Source: Pantoea alfalfae
Lineage (GTDB): Bacteria > Pseudomonadota > Gammaproteobacteria > Enterobacterales > Enterobacteriaceae
Direction: 5' to 3'
NCBI RefSeq assembly: GCF_019880205.1
Contig: NZ_CP082292.1
Location: forward strand, 3,224,001 to 3,288,000
Length of the DNA stretch: 64,000 bases
Positions 47,221 to 58,250 of this stretch are shown here, one piece after another. The notes under the pieces were generated by a model that did not search any database, was not told where the DNA came from, and saw only the letters and a list, made by a program, of their open reading frames with translations. The translations under genes and the position numbers were made by a program. Position 1 is the first letter of the stretch, and the number at the start of each line of letters is the position of its first letter.

Positions 47221-48576
47221 ATGGAACAACAGCAAGGCGAAGCGCTGAAACGTGGTCTTAAGAACCGCCATATTCAGCTCATCGCGCTGGGTGGTGCAGT
47301 GGGAACCGGGCTGTTTCTGGGCAGCGCATCGGTCATTGAATCCGCCGGACCGGCCGTTATTCTGGGCTATGCGATTGCCGGTTTTATTGCCTTTTTAATC
47401 ATGCGTCAGCTGGGTGAAATGGTGGTGGAAGAGCCGGTCGCCGGCAGCTTCAGCCACTTCGCGTATAAATACTGGGGCAACTTTGCCGGGTTCGCCTCAG
47501 GCTGGAACTACTGGGTCCTTTACGTACTGGTTGCCATGGCAGAACTTACTGCCGTTGGTAAATATATCCAGTTCTGGTGGCCAGACTTTCCTACCTGGGC
47601 CTCAGCCGCCATCTTCTTCGTGATGATCAACGCCATCAACCTGACCAACGTGAAAGTGTTCGGTGAGATGGAGTTCTGGTTCGCCATTATTAAAGTGGTC
47701 GCGGTCATCGGCATGATCCTGTTTGGTGGCTGGCTGCTGTTCAGCGGTCACGCGGGTCCGCAGGCGACCGTGCGCAACCTGTGGGAACAGGGCGGCTTTT
47801 TCCCGCATGGCATCGGCGGTCTCGTCGCGGTCATGGCAATTATCATGTTCTCGTTCGGCGGACTGGAGCTGGTAGGTATCACCGCAGCAGAGGCTGATAA
47901 CCCGGAAGTGAGCATTCCAAAAGCAACTAACCAGGTGCTGTGGCGTATCCTGATTTTCTACATTGGTTCGTTGGCAGTGCTGCTGTCTCTGATGCCGTGG
48001 AGTCGTGTCACGTCAGAAGTCAGCCCGTTTGTCTTTATCTTCCACGAGCTGGGCGATGCCATGGTGGCGAATGCGCTGAACGTGGTGATCCTGACGGCGG
48101 CCCTGTCGGTCTATAACAGCTGCGTTTACTGCAACAGCCGTATGCTGTTTGGTCTGGCACAGCAGGGCAATGCGCCGAAAGCGCTGCTGAAAGTCGATCG
48201 TCGCGGTGTGCCGGTGTTAACGATTCTGGTCTCGGCTGTTGCCACTGCACTGTGCGTGCTGATCAACTACCTGATGCCGGGCGAAGCGTTTGGCCTGCTG
48301 ATGTCGCTGGTCGTCTCCGCGCTGGTGATCAACTGGGCAATGATCAGCCTGGCGCACCTCAAGTTCCGTCGTAAGAAAGATCAGCAGGGCGTCACCACCC
48401 GCTTCAAAGCGCTGCTCTATCCGGCGGGTAACTGGATTTGCCTGGTCTTCCTGGCGGCGATTCTGGTGCTGATGGTGACCACGCCGGGCATGGCGATCTC
48501 TGTCTGGCTTATCCCGGTCTGGCTGGTCATTCTGGGTATTGGTTACTTTATTAAGAACCAGACGCAGAAAGCCTGA
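47221..48576 (+). CDS. aroP: Aromatic amino acid permease AroP
   Basis: 451-aa APC-superfamily proton symporter for Phe, Tyr and Trp, with 12 membrane segments. It begins MEQQQGEALKRGLKNRHIQL and has the amino-acid permease signature GLFLGSASVIESAGPAVILG and GEMVVEEPVAGSFSHFAYKY. Position next to pdhR and ampE as in E. coli supports AroP over PheP. TyrR-like boxes are upstream. A 9-bp hairpin follows. Confidence 0.94.
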   Translation: MEQQQGEALKRGLKNRHIQLIALGGAVGTGLFLGSASVIESAGPAVILGYAIAGFIAFLIMRQLGEMVVEEPVAGSFSHFAYKYWGNFAGFASGWNYWVLYVLVAMAELTAVGKYIQFWWPDFPTWASAAIFFVMINAINLTNVKVFGEMEFWFAIIKVVAVIGMILFGGWLLFSGHAGPQATVRNLWEQGGFFPHGIGGLVAVMAIIMFSFGGLELVGITAAEADNPEVSIPKATNQVLWRILIFYIGSLAVLLSLMPWSRVTSEVSPFVFIFHELGDAMVANALNVVILTAALSVYNSCVYCNSRMLFGLAQQGNAPKALLKVDRRGVPVLTILVSAVATALCVLINYLMPGEAFGLLMSLVVSALVINWAMISLAHLKFRRKKDQQGVTTRFKALLYPAGNWICLVFLAAILVLMVTTPGMAISVWLIPVWLVILGIGYFIKNQTQKA

Positions 48577-48589
48577 TCTTTTTGCTCAT

Positions 48590-48615
48590 CCGGTGCGCGC
48601 TGTCAGGCGCACCGG
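48590..48615 (+). terminator. Hairpin after aroP
   Basis: A 9-bp perfect stem (ccggtgcgc/gcgcaccgg, 8-base loop) starts 14 bases after the aroP stop, followed by a poor T tract (ccactttag). Confidence 0.6.
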
Positions 48616-48700
48616 CCACTTTAGCTCTATTACTATTTTTATTACTGGCTTGAGATGGTAATTTTTTCCTGCTTCTAACCTGATTAAGGAAAAAATTATT

Positions 48701-48946
48701 ATGCGGGAACTCGCACCATCAGAAATTTTGGCCGTAAGTGGCTGTGGCATGATTCAGGATATTACTACCACCGTGGGTAAGCAGGCCGGTTCATTAATCG
48801 GTAACATACTCGGCTCCCTGATCCCGGTGCCATTTATTTCCGGTTTAGTAGGTTCTGTTGCCAGCACTCTCTTTGGCAATATTGGTGGCTGGCTCGGCAG
48901 CTTCGTTGGCGGACTGGTTGAAGGCCAGAACAAAAGCGCTGCGTAA
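48701..48946 (+). CDS. Putative class II microcin-like peptide precursor
   Basis: 81-aa peptide. The first 15 residues, MRELAPSEILAVSGC, match the double-glycine leader of colicin V-type microcins (MRTLTLNELDSVSGG), except that the last position before cleavage is Cys instead of Gly. The predicted mature part is about 66 residues, starts GMIQDITTTVGKQAG, and is rich in Gly and hydrophobics with many GxxxG-like spacings (LIGNILGSL, FGNIGGWLGSFVGGLV), as in pore-forming class II microcins. AAGGA precedes the ATG, AT-rich sequence lies upstream, and a strong terminator follows, so it is a single-gene unit. No immunity, ABC-exporter (C39 peptidase) or membrane-fusion gene is nearby. Confidence 0.75.
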   Translation: MRELAPSEILAVSGCGMIQDITTTVGKQAGSLIGNILGSLIPVPFISGLVGSVASTLFGNIGGWLGSFVGGLVEGQNKSAA

Positions 48947-48979
48947 ACACCCTTTCGTTAAAAATACCCTCTATAAACT

Positions 48980-49022
48980 AATGTGAACTGGCTCGCTGGT
49001 GCGTACCAGTTCACATTTTTTT
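48980..49022 (+). terminator. Intrinsic terminator of the microcin-like gene
   Basis: A 12-bp perfect stem (aatgtgaactgg/ccagttcacatt, 14-base loop) followed by a run of seven T. It is one of the strongest terminators in the window and supports real transcription of the small gene before it. Confidence 0.9.
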
Positions 49023-49123
49023 GCGCCCGCCTGTTTTGTCCATCTTTGTAACCAATTGCTGCTGCGTCACAGACGGCTTCGACCCTAATAATCACTGGCT
49101 TCACGGTTTGCAGGAGAAGCAAA

Positions 49124-50536
49124 ATGAAGCCCGCAGCACTCTCATTTAAAGAAAAGCTGGGTTATGGCATGGGCGATGCCGGATGCAACATGATTGGCGG
49201 TGCCATCATGTTGTTCCTGAACTACTTCTATACCGATGTTTTCGGGCTGGCTCCGGCGCTGGTGGGGACCCTGTTGCTCTCGGTCAGGGTGCTCGATGCA
49301 GTCACCGATCCGATTATGGGTGCCATCGCCGATCGCACCCAGAGTCGCTGGGGCCGTTTTCGTCCCTGGCTGCTGTGGGTTTCCGTGCCCTATGTGGTCT
49401 TCAGCGTACTGATGTTCACCACGCCCGACTGGACTTACCACAACAAGGTGATCTGGGCCTTCGTCACCTATTTCCTGATGTCGCTAACTTACACAGCGAT
49501 TAACATTCCTTACTGTTCTCTGGGCGGCGTGATTACCAACGACCCCGGTGAGCGTGTCTCCTGTCAGTCTTATCGCTTTGTCATGGTCGGCATCGCCACG
49601 CTGATACTCTCTCTGTCCCTGCTGCCGATGGCAGAGTGGTTCGGTGGCGAAGACAAAGCGCGCGGCTACCAGATGGCGATGGCGGTACTGGCAACCATTG
49701 GCCTGGCAATGTTTCTGTTCTGCTTTGCCACGGTACGTGAACGTATCCGCCCGGCCGTGCCGAGTAATGATGATCTGAAGAAAGACCTGCGTGATGTCTG
49801 GAAAAATGACCAGTGGGTGCGCATTCTGCTGCTCACCTTCTGTAACGTCTGCCCTGGCTTCATCCGCATGGCGGCCACCATGTATTACGTGACCTGGGTC
49901 ATGGGCCAGTCAACGCACTTTGCCACGCTGTTTATCAGCCTGGGAGTCATTGGCATGATGGTCGGCAGCACGCTGGCAAAACTGCTCACCGATCGCTGGT
50001 GCAAACTCAAAGTCTTCTTCTGGACCAATATCGCACTGGCCCTTTTTTCCAGCGCCTTCTACTGGATCGATCCCCACGCTACCGTGATGGTGGTGGTCGC
50101 CTATTTTGTGCTGAACATTCTGCATCAAATCCCCTCTCCGCTGCACTGGTCACTGATGGCCGATGTGGATGACTACGGCGAATGGAAAACCGGCAAACGC
50201 ATTACCGGTATCAGCTTTTCCGGCAACCTCTTTTTCCTTAAGGTAGGGCTGGCAGTGGCCGGTGCGATGGTCGGCTTTCTGCTGTCGATCTATGGCTACA
50301 ATGCGGGCGCTAAGCAGCAGTCACCTGAGGCGATTAACGGCATCATGCTGCTCTTCACCATTATTCCTGGCGTCGGCTATCTGATTACCGCAGGTGTGGT
50401 ACGACTGATGAAGGTCGACCGCAAAATGATGATTACCATCCAGCAGGATCTCGCGCTGCGCCGCGAAAACTTCCATGAGTTACACACTGTTCGCCTGCGC
50501 GACGGTGTTGTCACGCCAACCGGAGATGTTAAATGA
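49124..50536 (+). CDS. GPH-family sugar transporter (MelB-like)
   Basis: 470-aa inner-membrane cation symporter of the glycoside-pentoside-hexuronide family, about 12 membrane segments. It begins KLGYGMGDAGCNMIGGAIML; the cation-site region is RVLDAVTDPIMGAIADRTQS followed by WGRFRPWLL. The stop overlaps the start of a GH43 glycosidase gene (ATGA), so the pair works together: the transporter probably imports arabino- or xylo-oligosaccharides that the glycosidase cleaves inside the cell. Inserted in the aroP-ampE interval of the backbone. Confidence 0.87.
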   Translation: MKPAALSFKEKLGYGMGDAGCNMIGGAIMLFLNYFYTDVFGLAPALVGTLLLSVRVLDAVTDPIMGAIADRTQSRWGRFRPWLLWVSVPYVVFSVLMFTTPDWTYHNKVIWAFVTYFLMSLTYTAINIPYCSLGGVITNDPGERVSCQSYRFVMVGIATLILSLSLLPMAEWFGGEDKARGYQMAMAVLATIGLAMFLFCFATVRERIRPAVPSNDDLKKDLRDVWKNDQWVRILLLTFCNVCPGFIRMAATMYYVTWVMGQSTHFATLFISLGVIGMMVGSTLAKLLTDRWCKLKVFFWTNIALALFSSAFYWIDPHATVMVVVAYFVLNILHQIPSPLHWSLMADVDDYGEWKTGKRITGISFSGNLFFLKVGLAVAGAMVGFLLSIYGYNAGAKQQSPEAINGIMLLFTIIPGVGYLITAGVVRLMKVDRKMMITIQQDLALRRENFHELHTVRLRDGVVTPTGDVK

Positions 50537-51492
50537 CCGCAATCTTGCCGAATCCTTTTATCGAGCAGCGTGCCGACCCCTTTATTTTGCGTCATGAACA
50601 GTACTATTACTTTGTGGCATCGGTGCCTGAGTATGACCGGCTGGAGATCCGTCGCGCCACGACGCTGGCCGGCCTGCGCAGCGCCGAGCCGGTGGTCGTC
50701 TGGCGCAAGCCCGAGAGCGGCCCCTTTAGCGAGTTAATCTGGGCACCTGAGCTGCACTACATTAACGGACAGTGGGTCATCTATTTCGCAGCAGCACCCA
50801 CACGCGAAATCAAAGAGGGACTGTTTCAGCACCGGATGTATGCGCTGGTGTGTGAGGCGGCAGATCCGTTGCAGGGCGAATGGCAGCCCTGCCGCAGGGT
50901 CTTCACCCACCTGGACAGCTTCTCACTGGATGCAACCCACTTCGTGCATCAGGGCAAAAACTGGTATCTCTGGGCGCAGAAAGATCCCCTGATTCCCGGC
51001 AACTCTAACCTCTACCTGGATGAGCTGCTGAATCCCTGGACGCTAAAAGGTACGCCCGTAATGCTGAGCCGGCCGGAATATGAGTGGGAGTGTGCAGGGT
51101 TCAGCGTTAATGAAGGACCGGCGGTTATCCGTCACGGCGATCGGCTGTTTGTGACCTATTCCGCCAGCGCCACCGATGAAAATTACTGTCTGGGGATACT
51201 GTCGATTGCCGCGAATGCCAACCCGCTTGATGTCGCAGCCTGGCAGAAATCAGCGCGTCCGGTATTTGTGACCAGCTGGGACAACCACCAGTACGGGCCG
51301 GGCCACAACAGTTTTACCCAGGATGAGGCAGGACGCGACGTACTGGTGTACCACGCGCGTAACTACACTGAAATTGAAGGCGATCCGTTATGGGATCCGA
51401 ACCGCCATACCCGACTGAAATATTTCAGCTGGCGGGAAGATGGCACGCCTGATTTCGGCGTGCCACCTGCTGATTACACCAGCGTGCCGTAA
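50533..51492 (+). CDS. Glycoside hydrolase family 43
   Basis: 319-aa five-bladed propeller glycosidase of arabinosidase/xylosidase type. The three catalytic acids are visible: base D15 (RADPFIL), pKa modulator D133 (SLDATHF) and acid E194 (SVNEGPAV). The C-terminal [12 protein letters not shown] carries the conserved metal His. No signal peptide, so it acts on imported oligosaccharides; exo-arabinofuranosidase is the likeliest activity, beta-xylosidase an alternative. Translationally coupled to the upstream transporter; its end overlaps the convergent ampE end by 19 bases. Confidence 0.86.
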   Translation: MTAILPNPFIEQRADPFILRHEQYYYFVASVPEYDRLEIRRATTLAGLRSAEPVVVWRKPESGPFSELIWAPELHYINGQWVIYFAAAPTREIKEGLFQHRMYALVCEAADPLQGEWQPCRRVFTHLDSFSLDATHFVHQGKNWYLWAQKDPLIPGNSNLYLDELLNPWTLKGTPVMLSRPEYEWECAGFSVNEGPAVIRHGDRLFVTYSASATDENYCLGILSIAANANPLDVAAWQKSARPVFVTSWDNHQYGPGHNSFTQDEAGRDVLVYHARNYTEIEGDPLWDPNRHTRLKYFSWREDGTPDFGVPPADYTSVP

Positions 51493-52328
51493 ATCGTCAG
51501 CAACGCGACGGCAACAACCAGCACCAGCGAAGTCCGTTTCGCTAACGCCACGGCCACCCGTGGCGTTTCAACTTTATCGGTGTGCGGATCGCGCGACAGT
51601 GAGAACTGCGCCAGCGTCGTCAGCACGTGATACTGAGAACGGTGACGATCGGTCAGCGAGGCAAACCAGGCGGGCAGCGCTTTTTCGCCATGGCCCAGCA
51701 GCGCGTAAGCGACACCCGCCAGCCGCACCGGGATCCAGTCGAGCAAATGCAGAATCGCATCCACGCCTGATTGCGCTCGCGCCATTGGTGTGCCGAATTT
51801 TGCCAGCCAGCCTTGCCAGGCGCGCAGAAACGCGTAACCCACCAGCAGCACCGGCCCCCACGGGCCACCCACCACCAGCCAGAACATCGGGGCGAGATAG
51901 AAACGGAAGTTTATCCAGATCAGCGCATTTTGCAGCTCGCGCAGAAACTCACGTTCGCTGCACTCCACCGGCACACCATGGATCAGCGTCAGCTCAGCCG
52001 CCATCGCTTGATGTGCCGCGTCGTCGTCATGGCTGGCCGCCTTCAGATAGTTATGGTAGTGCTGACGCACTGAGCCGGCACCGATACAGAGCAGTCCGGC
52101 AACAATCCAGAACAGCAACTGCAGCACGCCAAACAGCAATCCTTTCAGACTCCAGACCACCAGTGCGGTCAGCGCCATTGCCAGTAGGGTCATCAGCAAA
52201 GTACGCATCATGGAGTAATGGCGACGATGGCGAAAAATCGGCTCCAGCCGGTGTTCGAGCTGCCAGTGCTCGCCCAGTTTAAACAGGCGCTCCCAGCCTA
52301 AAACCAACAACAAGGTAAACAACGTCAT
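51474..52328 (-). CDS. ampE: Regulatory signalling modulator AmpE
   Basis: 284-aa inner-membrane protein of the ampDE operon, with about four membrane segments (first: [20 protein letters not shown]). Family role in beta-lactamase regulation is not well understood. It lies 16 bases after ampD. The 3' end overlaps the GH43 gene by 19 bases, a sign that the accessory pair was inserted right at the edge of this conserved operon. Confidence 0.92.
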   Translation of the reverse strand: MTLFTLLLVLGWERLFKLGEHWQLEHRLEPIFRHRRHYSMMRTLLMTLLAMALTALVVWSLKGLLFGVLQLLFWIVAGLLCIGAGSVRQHYHNYLKAASHDDDAAHQAMAAELTLIHGVPVECSEREFLRELQNALIWINFRFYLAPMFWLVVGGPWGPVLLVGYAFLRAWQGWLAKFGTPMARAQSGVDAILHLLDWIPVRLAGVAYALLGHGEKALPAWFASLTDRHRSQYHVLTTLAQFSLSRDPHTDKVETPRVAVALAKRTSLVLVVAVALLTIYGTLV

Positions 52329-52344
52329 ACTGACTCCGCAAAAA

Positions 52345-52896
52345 TCAGGATTTTTGCTGCGTTAACAGCTGTTTGTAGTAGTCCCAGTCAAAAGCAGGCC
52401 CGGGATCGGTTTTGCGTACCGGCGCGATATCGCTGTGCCCCGTGATACGTGCAGGCGTTACCGGATAGTGTTGCAGCAGTAACTGCGTGACCTGCTGCAA
52501 GGCCCGATATTGCGCCTCGCTATACGGCTCGCTGTCAGTTCCTTCCAGCTCAATACCGATGGAGAAGTCGTTGCAGTTCTCACGTCCTTCGAACTGCGAA
52601 ATGCCTGCATGCCAGGCGCGTTTGTCAAAAGGGACATACTGCACGATCTCCCCGTCACGACGAATCAGGCAGTGTGCTGCCACTTTCAGCGCGGCGATAT
52701 CCGCAAAATAGGGATGGGCATCAGGCGGTAATGTGCCGGTAAACAGTCTGTCGATCCAGGGTCCGCCAAATTCACCGGGTGGCAGGCTGATATTGTGGAT
52801 CACCAGCAGTGAAGGCACCTCATTGTCAGGGCGTTCATTGCAGTGTGTTGACGGCACGTGACGCACACCGGTCAGCCAGCCCTGTTTGATTTTCAT
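52345..52896 (-). CDS. ampD: 1,6-anhydro-N-acetylmuramoyl-L-alanine amidase AmpD
   Basis: 183-aa cytoplasmic zinc amidase of peptidoglycan recycling; removes the peptide from anhydromuropeptides and so keeps AmpR-controlled beta-lactamase off. Zinc ligands are in [16 protein letters not shown] (His), [21 protein letters not shown] (His and Asp), with the catalytic Glu in [10 protein letters not shown]. Divergent from nadC, as in E. coli, with about 190 bases between the starts. Confidence 0.96.
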   Translation of the reverse strand: MKIKQGWLTGVRHVPSTHCNERPDNEVPSLLVIHNISLPPGEFGGPWIDRLFTGTLPPDAHPYFADIAALKVAAHCLIRRDGEIVQYVPFDKRAWHAGISQFEGRENCNDFSIGIELEGTDSEPYSEAQYRALQQVTQLLLQHYPVTPARITGHSDIAPVRKTDPGPAFDWDYYKQLLTQQKS

Positions 52897-53015
52897 ACCG
52901 CTTTTCCTTATATCACAAGGCTGAGAATAGCATGAATAATAAAGGATTCTTGCCTCTTAGTGTGTCGGTCCGGTGACATTAAATAGCCCATTGTTAAGGA
53001 TACTAAACAAAATAG

Positions 53016-53990
<975 letters not shown>

Positions 53991-54164
53991 CCTGCCTCGC
54001 CGTCACTCAATACAGCGATTTTGCGATCCCGCTTCCGGCGCAGTTTCGACTGCGCTGTAAGTCTGAAATCTCTTCACATCATGCTTTCCAGTTCGCCGAT
54101 CTCTGACTGTCTTTCACCGTCCCCGATTTTTACCCTGTCGCCTTCTTAATACGGAGACGATGTG

Positions 54165-54620
54165 ATGAATTATCAACGTGGATTTACGCTGGTTGAACTG
54201 ATGATTGTGGTGGGTATTGTGGCAATCTTAAGTGCCATCGGCCTGCCCGCTTATCAAAATTATCTGCAGCGTGCTGCCCTTACCGACATGCTGCAAACCA
54301 TGGTGCCCTTTAAGACCGCCGTAGAGCTTTGCGCCATGGAGCGCGGCGGCCCGACGCAGTGCCAGGCCGGAGAAGCGGGTATTCCTGCCGCCAGAGGATC
54401 GCGCTATGTCTCGGCACTGAGCGTAACCAACGGGGTGATTACGCTGACTGGCCAGGAGAGTCTGAATGGCCTGAGTGTTGAAATGTTGCCAATCTGGGAC
54501 AGCATAGAGGGCGGCATCAGCTGGCAACGCAGCTGCACCAGCAATAACACCAGCCTGCGGGACAATTGCCGGGAACAATTCCGCTTTGCGGATAAAGGAG
54601 CCAGCGATGAGCAATCCTGA
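54165..54620 (+). CDS. ppdD: Prepilin peptidase-dependent pilin PpdD
   Basis: Major type IV pilin of enterobacteria. 151 aa with the class III leader MNYQRG|FTLVELMIVVGIVAIL: cleavage after Gly6, methylated Phe7, Glu11 conserved. A C-terminal cysteine pair (CTSN...DNC) fits the pilin D-region. ATG 54165 has GGAG 8 bases upstream; the in-frame GTG at 54162 is less likely. First gene of ppdD-hofB-hofC, with hofB overlapping its end by 14 bases. Confidence 0.92.
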   Translation: MNYQRGFTLVELMIVVGIVAILSAIGLPAYQNYLQRAALTDMLQTMVPFKTAVELCAMERGGPTQCQAGEAGIPAARGSRYVSALSVTNGVITLTGQESLNGLSVEMLPIWDSIEGGISWQRSCTSNNTSLRDNCREQFRFADKGASDEQS

Positions 54621-55992
54621 TGAGACGATTATGGCATTATGCCAGCGCTATCGCGCTCTGGTTCTGCACCATGATGCCAGTCTGCTGCGCGTTGCCGTTG
54701 CGGAGAGCGTGCCGCCCGGACTGGCTGAAGCGCTCAATTTTGCCAGCCAGTGTCAGATTGAGATCGAATGCTGGCCGCAGGCCCGGCTTGACCAGCTCCA
54801 GCACGCTGATAAAGGGCTGGTGGCGCGCGAAGAGACACCCACCGAGTCAGCAATAGAAGCGACACAGCTCATCCTGCGTCAGGCACTGGAGCGACGGGCC
54901 TCCGATGTGCATATCGAACCCTGCCGCGAGGGTCTGCGTGTGCGACTGCGTATTGATGGCGTACTGCATCCGCTCTCTTCACTGCCTTTCACTCAGCCTG
55001 CGGCGTTGCTGGCACGACTGAAGATCCTTGGCGGGCTGGATATCGCCGAACGCCGGTTACCGCAGGATGGTCAGTTCAGCATGGAGATTGCCGGTAAACC
55101 CGCCTCTTTTCGCCTGGCGACCTTACCCATCTATGGTGGCGAGAAAGCGGTGGTCCGGCTGCTGCAGAGTGAAAGCGCGGCGCTGTCTCTGGATAAGCTC
55201 GGCTTACCGGCTGCCCAGTTGCGTCGGTTCTGTGCCGCACTGGCCCAGCCGCAGGGACTGATCCTGGTCACCGGCCCCACCGGCAGCGGCAAGACGTTTA
55301 CGCTTTATAGCGGACTCAGTGCCCTGAATAAACCAGAAAAAAATCTGTGCAGCGTTGAAGATCCGATTGAGATTCCGCTGCCCGGCATTAACCAGACACA
55401 GATCCACACTAAAAACGGTCTTGATTTTAACCGTGTGCTGCGGGCGCTGCTGAGACAGGATCCGGATGTGATCATGGTGGGCGAGATCCGCGATGCCGAA
55501 ACAGCGGAGATTGCGGTGAAAGCGGCGCAGACCGGGCATCTGGTACTGTCAACGCTGCACACCAACTCCACCGCCGAGACGCTGACCCGGCTGCGACAGA
55601 TGGGGATTCCCGGTTATCTGCTGGGGTCGGCGCTGAAACTGATTGTTGCGCAGCGTCTGGTGCGGCGCCTCTGCCCCCATTGCCGTCAACCCGCTGAGGC
55701 GGTGGCGCACTATCCTGCGGAACTCTGGCCCGGCACCCTGCAAACCTGGCGGGCGTCCGGGTGCGACCACTGCTTTTCCGGTTATTTTGGCCGGCTGGCG
55801 CTGTTTGAACTTCTGCCGATCAATGCCAGACTGCAGAATGCGATTGCAGCCGAGATGCCGCTGGAGAATCTCCTCAATCTGGCGAAACAGCAAGGATTGC
55901 GCACTTTACTGGTTTCCGGCCTGGAAGCGGTAAGCCGGGGCGATACCTCGCTGGAAGAGATGCAACGGGTGATTGGGCTGGACGATGGCTAA
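54607..55992 (+). CDS. hofB: Type IV pilus assembly ATPase HofB (GspE/PilB family)
   Basis: 461-aa hexameric ATPase powering pilus assembly. It has ASDVHIEPCREG in the N2 domain, Walker A GPTGSGKTFTL, Asp box EDPIE, Walker B VIMVGEIRDAETAEIA, HTNSTAETLTRL, and a zinc tetracysteine motif (CPHC ... CDHC near 350-385). The N-terminal region is shorter than in PilB. The start overlaps ppdD; its end overlaps hofC by 8 bases. Confidence 0.92.
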   Translation: MSNPDETIMALCQRYRALVLHHDASLLRVAVAESVPPGLAEALNFASQCQIEIECWPQARLDQLQHADKGLVAREETPTESAIEATQLILRQALERRASDVHIEPCREGLRVRLRIDGVLHPLSSLPFTQPAALLARLKILGGLDIAERRLPQDGQFSMEIAGKPASFRLATLPIYGGEKAVVRLLQSESAALSLDKLGLPAAQLRRFCAALAQPQGLILVTGPTGSGKTFTLYSGLSALNKPEKNLCSVEDPIEIPLPGINQTQIHTKNGLDFNRVLRALLRQDPDVIMVGEIRDAETAEIAVKAAQTGHLVLSTLHTNSTAETLTRLRQMGIPGYLLGSALKLIVAQRLVRRLCPHCRQPAEAVAHYPAELWPGTLQTWRASGCDHCFSGYFGRLALFELLPINARLQNAIAAEMPLENLLNLAKQQGLRTLLVSGLEAVSRGDTSLEEMQRVIGLDDG

Positions 55993-57184
55993 CGCAGCTT
56001 TATTCAGCTGGCAGGCGGTCGACAGCCAGGGCCAGTTACTCAGTGGTCAGCTACTGGCTGTCGACACTGACAACCTGCTACTCATCCTGGAGCAGCGCGA
56101 TCTTCTGCCGGTGAGCTGGAAGCGGGAAAAAATCTGGCGTCAGAGGGACTGGACGTGGCAGCACAAAACCGATCTGATTCGTCAGCTGGCTACCCTGCTC
56201 AAAGCGGGCCTGCCACTGGCAGAAAGTCTGGCTTTACTGGCTGAGGGGCATCCTCATGCAGGCTGGCGGGCTCTGATGCTCGCCCTTCATCATCGGGTAC
56301 TCAGCGGTGCCCCTTTTTCACAGGCTTTGCGTGAATGGCCGCAGATTTTTCCGCCGCTCTACCCGGCGCTGATGGAAGTGGGCGAACTGACGGGGCAGCT
56401 GGATGTTTGCTGCAGTGAGTTGGCTCAGCAGCAGATCCGCCAGCAGCAGTTATGGCATCAGGTGGCAAAGGCGTTACGCTATCCGCTCTTCATTCTGCTG
56501 GTGGCAATCGCTGTCACCTGCGGCATGTTGCTGTTCGTGCTGCCAGAGTTCGTTGCGGTGTATGACTCTTTTGACGCGCCTCTGCCCGCTTTTACAGCCA
56601 CGGTCATGCAGTTATCTGCCGCACTTCAGGAGTGGGGAGCGGTGTTAGCCATCGGCGTATCGCTGATGCTGGTGGCCTGGCATCAGTTACGACGACGCTC
56701 TGTGGGCTGGCAACGCCGTGAGCAGGCGATTTTCCTGCGCATCCCGCTGCTTTCCGGGTTATGGCGTGGCACGCAGCTGACGCAGATCTACACCATTCTG
56801 AATCTGACACAGCGTGCCGGGTTAACGCTGTTACAGGGACTGGCTGCTGTTGAAGTCACGCTCTCCTTATTACTCTGGCGGGAAGCGATGGCCGGACTGC
56901 AGCAGCATATTGCCCAGGGGAGCCCTCTGCATCAGGCGCTGATGCAGCATCCGCTGTTCACGCCCTTATGTGCTCAGCTGGTTCGGGTTGGGGAAGAGGC
57001 GGGCGCACTGGATTTGATGCTGGCCCGGCTGGCGGAATGGCATGAGGCAGAAACACGAGAGCGCGCTGACACACTGGCGGCGTCGCTGGAACCGATAATG
57101 ATGGTGGTGATTGGCGGCATTGTCGGCACGCTGGTGATTGCAATGTATCTGCCGGTGTTTGGGCTGGGGGATGTAATGCATTAA
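55985..57184 (+). CDS. hofC: Type IV pilus inner-membrane platform protein HofC (PilC/GspF)
   Basis: 399-aa platform protein with two GspF domains and three membrane segments (near 165-190, 215-235 and 365-390). Signatures: LATLLKAGLPLAESLALLAE and the repeat LTQRAGLTLLQGLAAVEV; C-terminal ASLEPIMMVVIGGIVGTLVI. It completes the ppdD-hofBC unit, which alone is not a full pilus system; the remaining pil genes should be elsewhere. Convergent with guaC across 25 bases. Confidence 0.91.
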   Translation: MANAALFSWQAVDSQGQLLSGQLLAVDTDNLLLILEQRDLLPVSWKREKIWRQRDWTWQHKTDLIRQLATLLKAGLPLAESLALLAEGHPHAGWRALMLALHHRVLSGAPFSQALREWPQIFPPLYPALMEVGELTGQLDVCCSELAQQQIRQQQLWHQVAKALRYPLFILLVAIAVTCGMLLFVLPEFVAVYDSFDAPLPAFTATVMQLSAALQEWGAVLAIGVSLMLVAWHQLRRRSVGWQRREQAIFLRIPLLSGLWRGTQLTQIYTILNLTQRAGLTLLQGLAAVEVTLSLLLWREAMAGLQQHIAQGSPLHQALMQHPLFTPLCAQLVRVGEEAGALDLMLARLAEWHEAETRERADTLAASLEPIMMVVIGGIVGTLVIAMYLPVFGLGDVMH

Positions 57185-57209
57185 GGGGCGCGGGCTGCGC
57201 CCCGGATGC

Positions 57210-58250
57210 CTATCGGTTGAAGACCCGGTTCTCCTGCTCGTTAACGCGGATAAAGGTCGTGCGCTTGGTCAGCTCTTTCAGGCGCTCCGCTCCGACGTAA
57301 GTACAGGCAGAACGCAGTCCACCCAGAATATCGCGCGCGGTGTCAGCGACCGGCCCCCGCAATGGCAGTTTCACCGTTTTACCTTCGGCGGCACGGTACT
57401 GGGCGACACCACCAACGTGACGCTTCATCGCTGATTCGGAACTCATGCCGTAAAAGAGCATAAAGCTTTCGCCATTCTCTTCGACGACCTGCCCTTCACA
57501 CTCATCATGTGCTGCCAGCATGCCACCCAGCATCACAAAGTCAGCGCCGCCGCCAAAGGCTTTGGCAATATCACCCGGCACGGAACAACCGCCATCACTG
57601 ACAATCTGTCCGCTTAAGCCATGCGCCGCATCGGCACACTCAATGACTGCAGAAAGCTGCGGATAGCCCACGCCGGTTTTCACCCGGGTTGTACAGACCG
57701 AACCCGGGCCAATACCGACTTTGACGATATCCGCGCCGGAGAGGATGAGCTCCTCTACCATTTCGCCTGTGACCACGTTTCCGGCACAGATAGTTTTAGT
57801 CGGGAAGGTTTCACGTGCACGCTGCAGGAAATCGACAAAATGCTGTGAGTAGCCGTTGGCCACGTCAATGCAGATAAACTGCAGATCGTCAGACAGCGCC
57901 ATAATCGCGACCAGTTTAGTGAGGTCGGCTTCTGACGTGCCGGTTGAAACCATCACATGTTTCAATACCGTCGCGGGGACGCGCTGAATAAACGCCCGCC
58001 AGTCGTCTGCGCTGTAATGCTTATGGACGGCAGTGAGGATATTGAAGCTGGCCAGCGCCTCAGCCATTGAAAATGTGCCGACGGTATCCATGTTGGCGGC
58101 GATGATCGGTACGCCGCTCCAGCTGAGACCTGAATGTCTGAAGGTAAAGCTGCGCTCAAGCTCAACCTGTGAGCGACTTTGCAGCGTTGAACGTTTGGGG
58201 CGGATCAAGACATCTTTAAAGCCCAGTTTCAAATCTTCTTCAATACGCAT
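57210..58250 (-). CDS. guaC: GMP reductase
   Basis: 346-aa IMPDH-family enzyme converting GMP to IMP with NADPH, used in purine interconversion. The catalytic cysteine lies in [20 protein letters not shown], and [11 protein letters not shown] and [11 protein letters not shown] are present. The start at 58250 ([20 protein letters not shown]) matches E. coli; a longer frame to 58289 lacks homology. Divergent from coaE. Confidence 0.95.
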   Translation of the reverse strand: MRIEEDLKLGFKDVLIRPKRSTLQSRSQVELERSFTFRHSGLSWSGVPIIAANMDTVGTFSMAEALASFNILTAVHKHYSADDWRAFIQRVPATVLKHVMVSTGTSEADLTKLVAIMALSDDLQFICIDVANGYSQHFVDFLQRARETFPTKTICAGNVVTGEMVEELILSGADIVKVGIGPGSVCTTRVKTGVGYPQLSAVIECADAAHGLSGQIVSDGGCSVPGDIAKAFGGGADFVMLGGMLAAHDECEGQVVEENGESFMLFYGMSSESAMKRHVGGVAQYRAAEGKTVKLPLRGPVADTARDILGGLRSACTYVGAERLKELTKRTTFIRVNEQENRVFNR

